IMG/VR virus record: IMGVR_UViG_3300040809_000450
Location: 1 to 21,721 of that record
DNA from: a virus
Length of the DNA stretch: 21,721 nt
Reading direction: 5' to 3' (one strand)
A program made the translations under genes and the position numbers. This document shows, in pieces, positions 1 through 7,500 of this stretch. How positions within the stretch are numbered: position 1 is the first letter of the stretch; each line of letters begins with the position of its first letter. The notes under the pieces were generated by a model. It had not been told where the DNA came from, did not search any database, and worked only from the letters and a program-made list of their open reading frames with translations.

Positions 1-120
1 GTAGTGGGCGCAGAAGATCTGTCTGAAGAGGACTTTTCTTCTTTTCCGCTAGGCGAACTTTCAGAACTTTCTACACATGTTATGCGTGTATCAGGTCTCG
101 GGGGCGTTGAGGGAAACTAA
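1..120 (+). CDS. Tail assembly chaperone (lambda G-like), C-terminal end only
   Basis: This is the last 39 codons of a gene that starts outside the window, read from base 1 to TAA at 118-120. The visible tail is acidic and ends in GLGGVEGN. The identification rests on position and on the frameshift signal rather than on domain similarity. It lies just before a T-like reading frame, a gp10-like tail gene and the tape measure gene, and its last two sense codons form the slippery heptamer GGGAAAC. In lambda and most long-tailed phages the G and GT proteins coat the tape measure protein and recruit tail tube subunits during assembly. They are absent from the finished virion. Confidence 0.7.
   Translation, partial: VVGAEDLSEEDFSSFPLGELSELSTHVMRVSGLGGVEGN
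111..117 (+). other. Programmed -1 ribosomal frameshift site
   Basis: The heptamer GGGAAAC is phased as G GGA AAC in the upstream frame, an exact X XXY YYZ pattern, and it stops directly against the TAA at 118. Lambda's G/T site is GGGAAAG. Slipping back one base leads into a frame that is open from 111 to 455 and encodes a T-like domain. A G-rich stretch at 98-104, a few bases upstream, could act as an internal Shine-Dalgarno stimulator. I see no convincing pseudoknot downstream. Confidence 0.88.
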
Positions 121-455
121 CTCAATCCGAAGAGACTATATACGATATTGCTTATTCGCTAGGTATGCCTGTTTACAAGATAATGCAGGAAATGCCCCAA
201 GAAGAACTTATAAAGTGGGCTAATTACTTTAGAAAGCGTCCAATTGGGTGGAGAGAAGATCAGAGGACATACTTGCTTTTGCAAGCCCAAGGATACAAGG
301 GAAGACCTGAAGATTTATTTCCCTCCATAAAACAACTTAAAGAAAACATTCCGGCTGAAACTAAAGCTCTACCAAAGGGCAAGTTCCTTGATATGATGCT
401 CAAAGCTAAAAACGGGGATGAAGAAAGTTGGACACCATTTTGGACAGGTAAATGA
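111..455 (+). CDS. Tail assembly chaperone T-like extension, made by -1 frameshift as a GT fusion
   Basis: After slipping at 111-117 the ribosome reads LTQSEETIYDIAYSLGMP and continues for about 96 more residues to TGA at 453-455. The region contains a repeated helical pattern known from phage T proteins: a short helix with an invariant small-Leu-Gly turn (AYSLGMP), an 'EMPQEELIKWANYF' helix, then RRPIG-like and acidic stretches. An ATG at 165 lies inside this frame but lacks a Shine-Dalgarno sequence, so independent initiation is unlikely. The fusion protein is expected at a low molar ratio to the G form and would bind the tape measure protein and tail tube subunits. The stop overlaps the next start (ATGA). 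Confidence 0.85.
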   Translation, partial: GKLTQSEETIYDIAYSLGMPVYKIMQEMPQEELIKWANYFRKRPIGWREDQRTYLLLQAQGYKGRPEDLFPSIKQLKENIPAETKALPKGKFLDMMLKAKNGDEESWTPFWTGK

Positions 456-778
456 CAAACATCTCTTTGGAAGTAATAAATTTCAGACAGGAGATGGAGC
501 GAATAGAAAATGAAATGCTCCAACTTGCTGGCGCAGAAATAGAAGAACAAATAGCTTATGCCGAAACACAGTTAAAGATTGTAACACCTGTTGACACAGG
601 AGAGGCAAGAGCAGGGTGGCGTTCAAATGTCATCAAAGACTCTCGGGGAAGATTCCTTGGGGGTACTATATTAAATCAAGTTGAGCATATTAGTGCTCTA
701 AATAACGGGCATTCAAAGCAAGCCCCTAAGTACTTTATTGAACAAGTACTACTAACTATTGGTATTCTAACCCCCTAG
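452..778 (+). CDS. HK97 gp10-like tail completion / minor tail protein
   Basis: This is a 108-residue protein. It has an N-terminal helical part (residues 8-42) followed by TPVDTGEARAGW at about 46-57, the hallmark of the HK97 gp10 / tail completion family, in which small proteins close the head-tail or tail-tube end. The rest is beta-rich, with FLGGTILNQVEHISALNNGHS matching the family's 'valN...YA..lE.G.S' region. The start ATG at 452 overlaps the stop of the T extension, with AGG 6 bases upstream, so translation is probably coupled. The family is usually encoded before the major tail protein, so its place between GT and the tape measure gene is slightly unusual. Confidence 0.65.
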   Translation: MTNISLEVINFRQEMERIENEMLQLAGAEIEEQIAYAETQLKIVTPVDTGEARAGWRSNVIKDSRGRFLGGTILNQVEHISALNNGHSKQAPKYFIEQVLLTIGILTP

Positions 779-794
779 CATACTAAATTATAAT

Positions 795-847
795 AGCCCT
801 TGATGGTGTTTCCGAAATACGGATTCTTACCTTCAGGGGCTTTTTTA
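795..847 (+). terminator. Intrinsic terminator before the tape measure gene
   Basis: AGCCCTTGA (795-803) pairs with TCAGGGGCT (833-841) as nine base pairs with one G-T wobble. An inner stem TCCG/CGGA sits within the loop, and a run of six T follows at 841-846. It lies in the only sizeable gap of the tail operon, 18 bases before the tape measure start. It could trim the dose of tape measure mRNA relative to upstream structural genes. Confidence 0.75.
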
Positions 848-865
848 TTATTAGGAGGCACACGA

Positions 866-3800
866 ATGAGTGGTGTAAATATTAAGATCCGTGCTGATGC
901 CCGTCAAGCACAAAACGAGATATCTAAAATTAATAAGTCTATGGGCAACCTAGACCAACAAGCAAGAAAGGCAACAGATACCTTCCGTAGGCTTGCCATT
1001 GGTATTACTGCGGCTTTTGGTGCTAGTGCCTTTACAAAAGGGATTAGCCGAGCTGCCGACTCTATGACTATGCTAGAGAACCGGACACGGCTTGTTACGA
1101 AAACAGCAAGACAAACTACCGCTACGCTAAACGAGTTGTTTAACGTGGCTGCAAGGTCAGGTTCTGACGTAGATGCTGTTGCAGAAACATTTAACCGTTT
1201 TGGGTTAGCTCTAAAAGACTCTAGAAAACCAATAAAAGAACTTTTGTTAGTTACGGAGGCAGTACAACAAGCAGCTGCTATTTCTGGATCTGGAGCTCAG
1301 TCGGCAAAGGCTGCCATTATCCAGTTAGGTCAGGGTCTGGCATCTGGACAGCTCCGTGGTCAAGAACTTAATTCTGTTCTTGAACAAATGCCAAGGCTAG
1401 CTCAAGCCATTGCTGATGGTATGGGTATTCCTTTTGGGAAACTTCGTGAAGAAGCTATGGCAGGTAAAGTTACTGCTGAGGCGGTATACAGCGCTATTTT
1501 AAAAGGCGCTAAAGATATTGATTCTGAGTTTAAAACACTTGAATTTACAACTGGGCAGTTTGCAGTAATTTTTGCCAATGAGCTAAAACGAGCAGTTGCT
1601 GTATTTGATGATGTCACTGGTTTTTCAGACGATATTAAAGTAGGTCTAAAGATTGGGGCAGATGCCGCTAGGTTCTTTGCTCAAAACTTTAGACGCTATA
1701 TTCAACTTGCTGGCCTAGAATTAATGGTTCTTAAATCCGATCTAAGATTCTTTGCAACAGACTTTAAATCATTCTTTTCAGATTTATTTTCTGGAGACTT
1801 TGACGCAAAAAGCTTTGTTGATGGTGTTGCAAAATCTATTGATAATGTAAAAGCTTCTATGAAAGAGAAGTTTACAGTTGTATTGAATTTCACTACAGAA
1901 AAAGTAGACCTTATAAAAGACAAGTTCCCGGGCATAAATGATGCCTTAACAGCCTTAACAAATTTCAAAGATGCCGTAATCCGCATATTTGAGGAGATTG
2001 TAGACAGGGTGCTTAGAAGATCTCCTTGGACAGGTCTCTTTGATCCCAATCACGAAGAGCCGGGGGCTCCTGCCATCGGTAATACTAAGTTTATGTGGAA
2101 ATGGCTCAGTAAGGCTCTTAATGCTTTAACCGCCTTTAAGAACTCTGTAATTGATAGATTTAAGTCGATTAATATAGGTGCTACTGAAAAGTGGGCAGAG
2201 CTTAGGAACTCTATCGAGACCAAAGGGATTACCGTAACTATCTCGGAGCAAACAGAGAATGTGTGGAATAGTCTTAGAACATCTTATAACGAGCTAATTC
2301 AATATCTCTCTACAAAGGAGATAGACACCCCCAGTGGTTTACAGATGGTTGAAACAAACTTTGGTCTTGCTATCCGGCGTATCAAAGAGCAATATAATAG
2401 CCTAGCGGATAGTATCCTTAAAGATGAGGTGTTTGTTGAAGGGCTTGGGCAAAACGGCGGGGAGTTTGTTCAGGTAGAGGCTGCCTGGATTAAAAGCTTC
2501 CGTTCTGGTTTAGATGAGGCCCAAGGTTATTTTGATTCTTTTGTTGAATTACTTAAAAATACTCCGTTAGTAATTGGTATTACCGTATTAGCTACTAGCA
2601 TTAAAGAAAACTTTGATAAAGTTTCTGAAGATATTACAACCTATTTTGACGAAAATAGTGATCAGCTTGCGGCGGCAGTTTCGGCTAGTATTGCCTTTTT
2701 CTTAAGCCAAAAGCTTAGAGGGATTGTTCTTGGACCTGCCTTGGCAACAGCCTTTTTAGCTAGTGCTGGCACTCTTGGAAATAACCAAGAATTCTTAGAT
2801 GCTGCTAAAAAGGTAGCAACGGGTTTTGGTAAAGCTATTAAAGACGTATTTTCAGACGATGGGGATGATGTTGTAGCAGATATTTTAGACGGGCTTAAAA
2901 ACCTTGCGTCTACAGTTGCGGATGGTTTCCTAGAAGGTCTATTTGGGCCAGAGTTTGAGAATGATGTAGTTCAAAAACTAACTACGGCTCTAGTAATTGC
3001 CACAGGTGCCTTTATACTCGCCCCGGGGTTAGTAACAAGTTTAGGAAACATAGCACTCAAGATTTCTTCGGTTATGTTTGGAGCCCGTTGGGCGGGATAC
3101 TTAGCAGATGGTTTTGTAATTGGTATTACAGACGCAGCGGATATGGTCAAGGGGCGAAAGCGTATACAAACCGCACTAGAAAACCTTGGTCTTAACATAG
3201 GGCAAGGTATTCGCAAAGGTGCTTTTGGATTGATCGCAGGGGGTATCCTCGGTTATCAAATTAATGAACTCTTCGATATCGACCAGACCTCAACAGAAGG
3301 TATTGGCGTAACTATTGCTACCTCAATTGGTACTGGTATCCTTTCTTATGCGCTTTATGATTCTGTCGCTGCCTTGGTTGCAAGAGTTGGTGCTTCAGCA
3401 GGAGTAATTGCCGCTTCTACCTCTCTTGGTGGGACAATTAGTGGCTTTATTGCCGCAGGTATTGCCGCTGCACCGTTTGCTATTATTGCAGCCGTAGGTG
3501 CTGCGATTGGTCTTGCTGTTGTTAAAGGTGTTACTTATTTTAACGACAGAGAAATAAGTAAAAACGCATCTATTAACTTAAGCCTTGGGGTGTCTACTGC
3601 TTTAGACAGAGCGTCACTAGGTAGAGCGAATGCTAAATTAAAAGCACCTTTAGATAAGTTTATCGCAGAGATCAGTGATACCGCCGAAGATAATATCAAC
3701 AAAGGGCTTGTAGGTGCTGAACTTATCGATGCAACCTTTGCAAACGATATTGTTAATGAATTCGAAAAGAAGCTCAATGATACTCTTAAGAAACGTGGCG

Positions 3801-6319
3801 TCTTTGAAGACCCAACTGAGCTTACCGAGGCATTGCGCCTAAACTTCCCAGGCTTCCAGTTTGATGAAGCTGAAGTTAAAAATATGGCCGAAATGGGCTA
3901 TCTGGACTTAAGTGAGCTTCTTACAAAGGGTACACTGTTTAAGAAACCTATCGATATTGCCCCAGATCTTGCTCTTTCAGCCGAAAGTAAGGTAGATTTA
4001 GACACTATCCGCAACTCATTACTAGATGCTGGTGCGGCTAATGCCGGGGATATCCTTGCGGAGACCTTGACTAAAATCTCTGAATCTCCTATTATTACTC
4101 CTGAACAACTTACTTCGCTAGACCAAGGCTCTACAGCAATTGAAAAGTTAGCGTCTGCGTTTGAAAGGTTAGGGCAGGTTGTTAGGGATGCTACTGGCTT
4201 TAGCTTCTCCTTTAATAACACTAAATCTGTTATGGATAACTATTCTACCTCTGCGTTTTCTTCAGGGGGTAGAGTAAGCGGAGCTGGCACAGGAACCTCT
4301 GATGACATCCCAGCGATGTTGTCTAATGGTGAATATGTAATGCAGCAATCTGCTGTACAGAAGTTTGGCCCTGATTTTATGGATGCTGTTAATTCTGGCA
4401 CGGTACCTCAGTTCCGAAACGGTGGCGGAAGTATCGGGGATTTGGCTCAGCTAGCAACGAGCGCTGGTACGGGAATCGGCGCTTATCTAGAGGGGAAAAC
4501 TTTTGCAAATGTTCTTGCAGAGCTAACTGGCACGAGTGATGAAAACGTAACTAAGCAAGTAAACACTTTACTTCCAGAATTAGCTAGTATTATGAACGAG
4601 CCTATGACTGCTCCTAATACTGTTGCTGAACTAGAGTCAATAACTGGTGCTAACGTACTTGTTAATCCAAATGGTGTTGTCGATTATGTTGCATCAAGGG
4701 CAGCTCTTTCAAGCGGAAGTTTTGCTTATGAAAATCAAGGTGGGCTAGTCGGGCTTGTTGATGCTGTACTTTCACGAATGGGTCTTGAACTCCCTTATCT
4801 TCCTGAAACTCTTTCAGATGTTTTGCCGTTTGCTGCCGACTCCTTAAAATTAGCCTCGGGCGTCATGGGGTTTCTTGGCGATTCTCAAGTAAAGAAATGG
4901 AAGCCAAAGATTAGAGCAGTTGATGCTTTCCTTATGAGCCAAAGTGAAGACAAGCAAAGAGGTGCTCTTAGGGACTCATTCTTCCAAGATGGACTTCCTG
5001 AATTTCCTAGAGGCGCTCTTTATGGTGGTGTAGCAGGAGTTTCTTCCGCCATACTTGGATCTGGATTTAAAGTTATAAAAGGTCTTGGAAAAACTCTAAG
5101 CAGTTTAGCCAAGGGTGATATAAGGGGCGCAGGGCTTGGAGCCTTAAGTAGCGTAGGTACAATTGCTAAAACAGTTGCTATGGGCGGCGTTATTGGCGCT
5201 GCTGTTCAAGGGGCTATTGGCTCTGTTGTCGGGGGTTCAATCTATACCCTAACAGGCATGATTAATGGTTTATTTGCGGATTCAAAACAAGAAGGGTTTC
5301 CTTCGTCAGGAGTAATGGCTTCTGCTGATCCGCAGTATTTTAACTCTGGCGGCTCAGTCAGTGGACCTGGGACTTCGACATCTGACGGCGTCCCAGCAAT
5401 GCTTTCTAATGGCGAATATGTAATGCAAGCCTCGGCTGTCCGTAAATTCGGTCCAGGATTTATGGCTAGTATTAACGCAGGGATTGCCCCTATTTTCCGG
5501 GCACCGGGCGGGGATACTAAGTCAGCCGCTTCCATTTTAGGTGTTGAAACTGAGAGTTCTACTTCCGCTACTATCCGAAGAGTTCTTGCACAAATAAGGC
5601 AAGCGGAAGGGCGTCGTGATGCTGTTGGTGCTGAAGAGGCTGTAAAACTTAGACAAGCATTGCAAGATCTTTATGAAATAACCGCCGAGCAAGTTGCTGT
5701 TCTTGAAGAGGGAGGCGAGGGCGCAAAGGCAGTTGTTGGTAATGCAGATGCTAATAAAAAGCGTCAAGAGGCGATAAAAGACTTTACCGAAGAATTCAAA
5801 AATGAACTTGCATCGGGGCTTTCCTATGCTCTTAAAACAGGCGATTTTAAAGGTGCTCTTAATGGTATTCTTGATACTTTCACCTCCAAGATAATTGATA
5901 ACTTTGCCTCTAATTTCGCAGATAGTCTTACATCAGGCTTTGATTTTGAAAAGATCTTTGATGCATTCGGAAGCGGCGGCACGGGCGGTGGCTTTGGCGG
6001 AGGCCTCGGGAGCCTGATCAAATCAGGCCTTGGTTGGCTCAATATCCCAGGGTTTTCTCAAGGTGGCGTTGTGCCTAGCACACCGTTTTCTCAAGCAGGT
6101 AAAGACTCTGTCCCTATCTTAGCTATGCCGGGTGAGGTTGTTCTTTCCAGGAATGATGTTCGAAACATGGAAAGCAACAAAGGCTCTAATACACAATCCT
6201 TTAACATCAACGTCCAAGGCGATGTATCAAGACAGACTCGTAGAGAGATTGTCAAGATGATACCTCAAATTACTAGTGGTGTTAACTCACAAAACAAAGA
6301 GTCTAATTATAGACGATAG
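866..6319 (+). CDS. Tape measure protein (tail length determinant)
   Basis: The protein has 1817 residues from the ATG at 866, chosen because AGGAGG lies 8 bases before it; an upstream in-frame ATG at 800 is inside the terminator. The first 250 residues look like the phage tape measure N-terminal domain: amphipathic helices, then GQGLASGQLRGQELNSVLEQ and PRLAQAIADGMG. Residues of roughly 560-930 contain long hydrophobic Ala/Gly/Ile/Val runs, which could cross the inner membrane during DNA ejection. Two copies of a Gly-rich PAMLSNGEYVM module lie near 1132-1190 and 1492-1552, with a diverged third near 1730-1765. At about 1.5 angstrom per residue, it predicts a tail near 270 nm, so a long-tailed virion. 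The C-terminus, with FNINVQGD and a basic end, is typical of the family. Confidence 0.93.
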   Translation: MSGVNIKIRADARQAQNEISKINKSMGNLDQQARKATDTFRRLAIGITAAFGASAFTKGISRAADSMTMLENRTRLVTKTARQTTATLNELFNVAARSGSDVDAVAETFNRFGLALKDSRKPIKELLLVTEAVQQAAAISGSGAQSAKAAIIQLGQGLASGQLRGQELNSVLEQMPRLAQAIADGMGIPFGKLREEAMAGKVTAEAVYSAILKGAKDIDSEFKTLEFTTGQFAVIFANELKRAVAVFDDVTGFSDDIKVGLKIGADAARFFAQNFRRYIQLAGLELMVLKSDLRFFATDFKSFFSDLFSGDFDAKSFVDGVAKSIDNVKASMKEKFTVVLNFTTEKVDLIKDKFPGINDALTALTNFKDAVIRIFEEIVDRVLRRSPWTGLFDPNHEEPGAPAIGNTKFMWKWLSKALNALTAFKNSVIDRFKSINIGATEKWAELRNSIETKGITVTISEQTENVWNSLRTSYNELIQYLSTKEIDTPSGLQMVETNFGLAIRRIKEQYNSLADSILKDEVFVEGLGQNGGEFVQVEAAWIKSFRSGLDEAQGYFDSFVELLKNTPLVIGITVLATSIKENFDKVSEDITTYFDENSDQLAAAVSASIAFFLSQKLRGIVLGPALATAFLASAGTLGNNQEFLDAAKKVATGFGKAIKDVFSDDGDDVVADILDGLKNLASTVADGFLEGLFGPEFENDVVQKLTTALVIATGAFILAPGLVTSLGNIALKISSVMFGARWAGYLADGFVIGITDAADMVKGRKRIQTALENLGLNIGQGIRKGAFGLIAGGILGYQINELFDIDQTSTEGIGVTIATSIGTGILSYALYDSVAALVARVGASAGVIAASTSLGGTISGFIAAGIAAAPFAIIAAVGAAIGLAVVKGVTYFNDREISKNASINLSLGVSTALDRASLGRANAKLKAPLDKFIAEISDTAEDNINKGLVGAELIDATFANDIVNEFEKKLNDTLKKRGVFEDPTELTEALRLNFPGFQFDEAEVKNMAEMGYLDLSELLTKGTLFKKPIDIAPDLALSAESKVDLDTIRNSLLDAGAANAGDILAETLTKISESPIITPEQLTSLDQGSTAIEKLASAFERLGQVVRDATGFSFSFNNTKSVMDNYSTSAFSSGGRVSGAGTGTSDDIPAMLSNGEYVMQQSAVQKFGPDFMDAVNSGTVPQFRNGGGSIGDLAQLATSAGTGIGAYLEGKTFANVLAELTGTSDENVTKQVNTLLPELASIMNEPMTAPNTVAELESITGANVLVNPNGVVDYVASRAALSSGSFAYENQGGLVGLVDAVLSRMGLELPYLPETLSDVLPFAADSLKLASGVMGFLGDSQVKKWKPKIRAVDAFLMSQSEDKQRGALRDSFFQDGLPEFPRGALYGGVAGVSSAILGSGFKVIKGLGKTLSSLAKGDIRGAGLGALSSVGTIAKTVAMGGVIGAAVQGAIGSVVGGSIYTLTGMINGLFADSKQEGFPSSGVMASADPQYFNSGGSVSGPGTSTSDGVPAMLSNGEYVMQASAVRKFGPGFMASINAGIAPIFRAPGGDTKSAASILGVETESSTSATIRRVLAQIRQAEGRRDAVGAEEAVKLRQALQDLYEITAEQVAVLEEGGEGAKAVVGNADANKKRQEAIKDFTEEFKNELASGLSYALKTGDFKGALNGILDTFTSKIIDNFASNFADSLTSGFDFEKIFDAFGSGGTGGGFGGGLGSLIKSGLGWLNIPGFSQGGVVPSTPFSQAGKDSVPILAMPGEVVLSRNDVRNMESNKGSNTQSFNINVQGDVSRQTRREIVKMIPQITSGVNSQNKESNYRR

Positions 6320-6323
6320 TACT

Positions 6324-6351
6324 AGGGGTCATCTTTTAGGAGATGGCCTCT
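6324..6351 (+). other. Hairpin enclosing the HNH gene start
   Basis: AGGGGTCATCT (6324-6334) pairs with AGATGGCCTCT (6341-6351) over eleven base pairs with two G-T wobbles, leaving the six-base loop TTTAGG. The start ATG of the long HNH frame (6343) lies in the 3' arm and the putative ribosome binding site is in and next to the loop. No T run follows, so it is probably not a terminator. It could hide the start in transcripts read through from the tail operon. Confidence 0.5.
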
Positions 6352-6699
6352 ACACAAAGCCCGTATAATAGAAGTGGGAGAAATTGGACCTCTATAATGA
6401 AGAAATGGGATAAACTATTTACTCGGAAGGGTGGCAAGCTCTATTGGAAAGAATCTCGTGGCAGAAAAGCTGCAGGATCCGAAGCTGGCACTAATCATGG
6501 TGACGGTTACAAGACTGTGCGGATAGACGGAAAAGCTGTTTATGTACACCGTATTGTAAAAGAGATGTCAACTAAAAAACCAGTCAAAAAAGAGCTGGAT
6601 CATAAAAATCGGAAGCGCTCGGACAACCGTCCAAGCAATTTAAAGCCGACAACACGATCTATGAATAATAAAAATCGTAAATCGTGGAATAAAAAATAA
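6343..6699 (+). CDS. HNH homing-type endonuclease
   Basis: The product is 118 residues from ATG 6343, or 100 from ATG 6397. Motifs fit the phage HNH_3 family: YKTVRIDGKAVYVHRIV (first catalytic His in VHR, residue 69), then LDHKNRKRSDNRPSNLK (Asp86-His87, Asn95, Asn99) and a basic C-terminus rich in Lys, Arg and Asn. Such enzymes nick or cut DNA and often act as free-standing homing endonucleases between phage genes. The start is uncertain. At 6343 the AGGAG overlaps the ATG, leaving no spacing, and a class I phage promoter (6372-6405) lies inside the frame with its own ATG at 6397. Family members usually begin just before a 'W..LF....G.LYWK' stretch, which here follows 6397. Confidence 0.8.
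   Translation: MASTQSPYNRSGRNWTSIMKKWDKLFTRKGGKLYWKESRGRKAAGSEAGTNHGDGYKTVRIDGKAVYVHRIVKEMSTKKPVKKELDHKNRKRSDNRPSNLKPTTRSMNNKNRKSWNKK
6372..6405 (+). promoter_or_regulatory. Class I phage promoter, copy 1 (inside HNH reading frame)
   Basis: This copy has the same length and phasing as the copies at 6783, 7557 and 8821: AAGTGGG at the 5' end and CCTCTATAATGAAGAAA at the 3' end. The middle differs (GAGAAATTGGA in place of the G/T-rich segment). Its ATAATG supplies the possible internal HNH start at 6397. Confidence 0.6.
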
Positions 6700-6706
6700 T
6701 AAAATT

Positions 6707-6732
6707 GGGATACCTACGGGTGTCCCTTTTTT
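6707..6732 (+). terminator. Intrinsic terminator after HNH gene, C(UACG)G loop
   Basis: GGGATACC (6707-6714) pairs with GGTGTCCC (6719-6726) around a TACG tetraloop closed by C-G. Six T follow. The stem has eight pairs with one wobble. It separates the tail/HNH transcript from the promoter at 6783. Confidence 0.88.
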
Positions 6733-6747
6733 ACCAAATCCGGTACT

Positions 6748-6777
6748 ATTTTGATCAAAAATGGCATAAAATAGCCA
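6748..6777. other. Two inverted repeats between terminator and promoter
   Basis: A 12-bp perfect palindrome TTTTGATCAAAA lies at 6749-6760. It is followed at once by TGGC-N8-GCCA at 6762-6777. Both sit just upstream of the class I promoter at 6783. They may be protein binding sites or only AT-rich symmetry; nothing in the window tells which. Confidence 0.3.
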
Positions 6778-6782
6778 AAAAA

Positions 6783-6816
6783 AAGTGGGGGTTTTTCACC
6801 CTCTATAATGAAGAAA
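6783..6816 (+). promoter_or_regulatory. Class I phage promoter, copy 2
   Basis: The element begins AAGTGGGGGTTTTTCAC and ends CCTCTATAATGAAGAAA. It is identical over 33 of 34 bases to the copy at 8821 and nearly so to the one at 7557. It lies in a non-coding gap, 41 bases before the next start. The core resembles the SP6/T7 promoter core (ACTATAGAAG / ACTATAGGG), and no -35 hexamer is conserved at sigma70 spacing. It is read here as a promoter of the phage-encoded RNA polymerase, with transcription starting in or just after the ATG AAG part. Confidence 0.77.
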
Positions 6817-6856
6817 GCAATCAGGCCGACTTCCTAAAATCCAAGTGGAGAATCAA

Positions 6857-7057
6857 ATGACTAAAGTATCAAATACAATCGACTCAATAATAGTAGCATT
6901 TGCTATGGCAGTATCAGGGCTGACTAAAGCTGTCATGGTACTAATAGCAAGCGGGACCGTACTTGCGGCAGTTTCAATAATACTACTTGCTATTTTCTCA
7001 TGGGTATCTGGTCCAACCCCGTATACTGCAGAGTGGTGGGCTATGCTAAAAAACTGA
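6857..7057 (+). CDS. Small membrane protein (holin candidate)
   Basis: The protein has 66 residues. The ATG at 6857 is preferred because GGAG lies 7 bases upstream; a GTG at 6845 overlaps that site. Residues 10-24 and 26-51 are hydrophobic (SIIVAFAMAVSG, then VMVLIASG through LLAIFSWV), giving one or two membrane segments, followed by a short polar end with three Trp/Tyr residues. It is the first gene behind a class I promoter and shares a cassette with a SleB-type hydrolase, so a holin or other membrane-active lysis or early protein is possible. I do not recognise a family. Confidence 0.6.
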   Translation: MTKVSNTIDSIIVAFAMAVSGLTKAVMVLIASGTVLAAVSIILLAIFSWVSGPTPYTAEWWAMLKN

Positions 7058-7085
7058 GAAAATTGACGCATCTATAATGATATAA
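7052..7085 (+). promoter_or_regulatory. Degenerate class I phage promoter
   Basis: Aligned on TCTATAATGA (7071-7080), this element matches the copy at 6372 through much of the 34-base length (AACTGAGAAAATTGACGCA against AAGTGGGAGAAATTGGACC) but lacks the final GAAGAAA. It begins inside the last codons of the preceding gene and lies 43 bases before the next start. Alternatively TTGACG at 7063 could be taken for a host -35 box, but its spacing to either nearby TATAAT is wrong. Confidence 0.45.
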
Positions 7086-7127
7086 TAATATATCACACAA
7101 CCAAGTGGAAACCAAGAGGAAAATCTA

Positions 7128-7490
7128 ATGAAAAATGTAATCACAGTAATTGCGCTATATATTGTAATGAATACTTCTGTACACGCAGAGCCTGAGTATG
7201 CATTGATACCTGTTGAAAATTCAGTGCAGTGTTCTAATACTGATGTAGCTATTGGCGCAGGTGTAGGGCTAGTATCTGCAGTAGTCATCGGTGTAACTAC
7301 AATAGCCGCCTCTAGTGTAATTGGCATTGCAGCACCACTAGGTGTAGTTGGTATAGCGGGGGCTACTTCAGGTGCAATTTTAACTAATTCTACTCTCCCG
7401 GCAATAGGCGCTGCTAGTGTATTGTTAGCACCTGTGATTGGTACCGCTGGGTTTTATGCATCCTGTGTATACAACTCAGCCACCAAGTAA
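7128..7490 (+). CDS. Exported, glycine-rich hydrophobic protein
   Basis: The protein has 120 residues. A basic N-terminus, hydrophobic core and a VHA site near residue 20 give a likely signal peptide. The mature part has two Cys (35 and 113), either side of two Gly/Ala/Val-rich hydrophobic stretches at about 40-80 and 91-112 (DVAIGAGVGLVSAVVIGV, then PAIGAASVLLAPVIGTAG). The Gly-rich helices and the possible disulfide suggest an inner-membrane or periplasmic protein, for example a spanin-like, pore-forming or superinfection-exclusion protein. No family is recognised. The ribosome binding site is AGAGGAAAA, 5-9 bases before ATG, and a weak class I promoter precedes it. Confidence 0.65.
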   Translation: MKNVITVIALYIVMNTSVHAEPEYALIPVENSVQCSNTDVAIGAGVGLVSAVVIGVTTIAASSVIGIAAPLGVVGIAGATSGAILTNSTLPAIGAASVLLAPVIGTAGFYASCVYNSATK

Positions 7491-7500
7491 AAATATTATG

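Noticed and set aside
165-455. Independent gene starting at ATG 165
   Set aside because: No Shine-Dalgarno sequence; the frame is open further upstream to 111 and is entered by the slippery heptamer at 111-117, so it is the T part of a fusion.
1402-6042. Several minus-strand frames of 70-115 codons opposite the tape measure gene
   Set aside because: All lie antisense to a well-supported gene, have no ribosome binding sites and show low-complexity Ser/Leu/Pro-rich products expected from reversed codons.
6804-6809. TATAAT in the class I elements read as a host sigma70 -10 box
   Set aside because: No -35 hexamer is conserved at 16-18 bases, whereas a full 34-base block is conserved. Host use cannot be excluded but the phage polymerase is the simpler reader.
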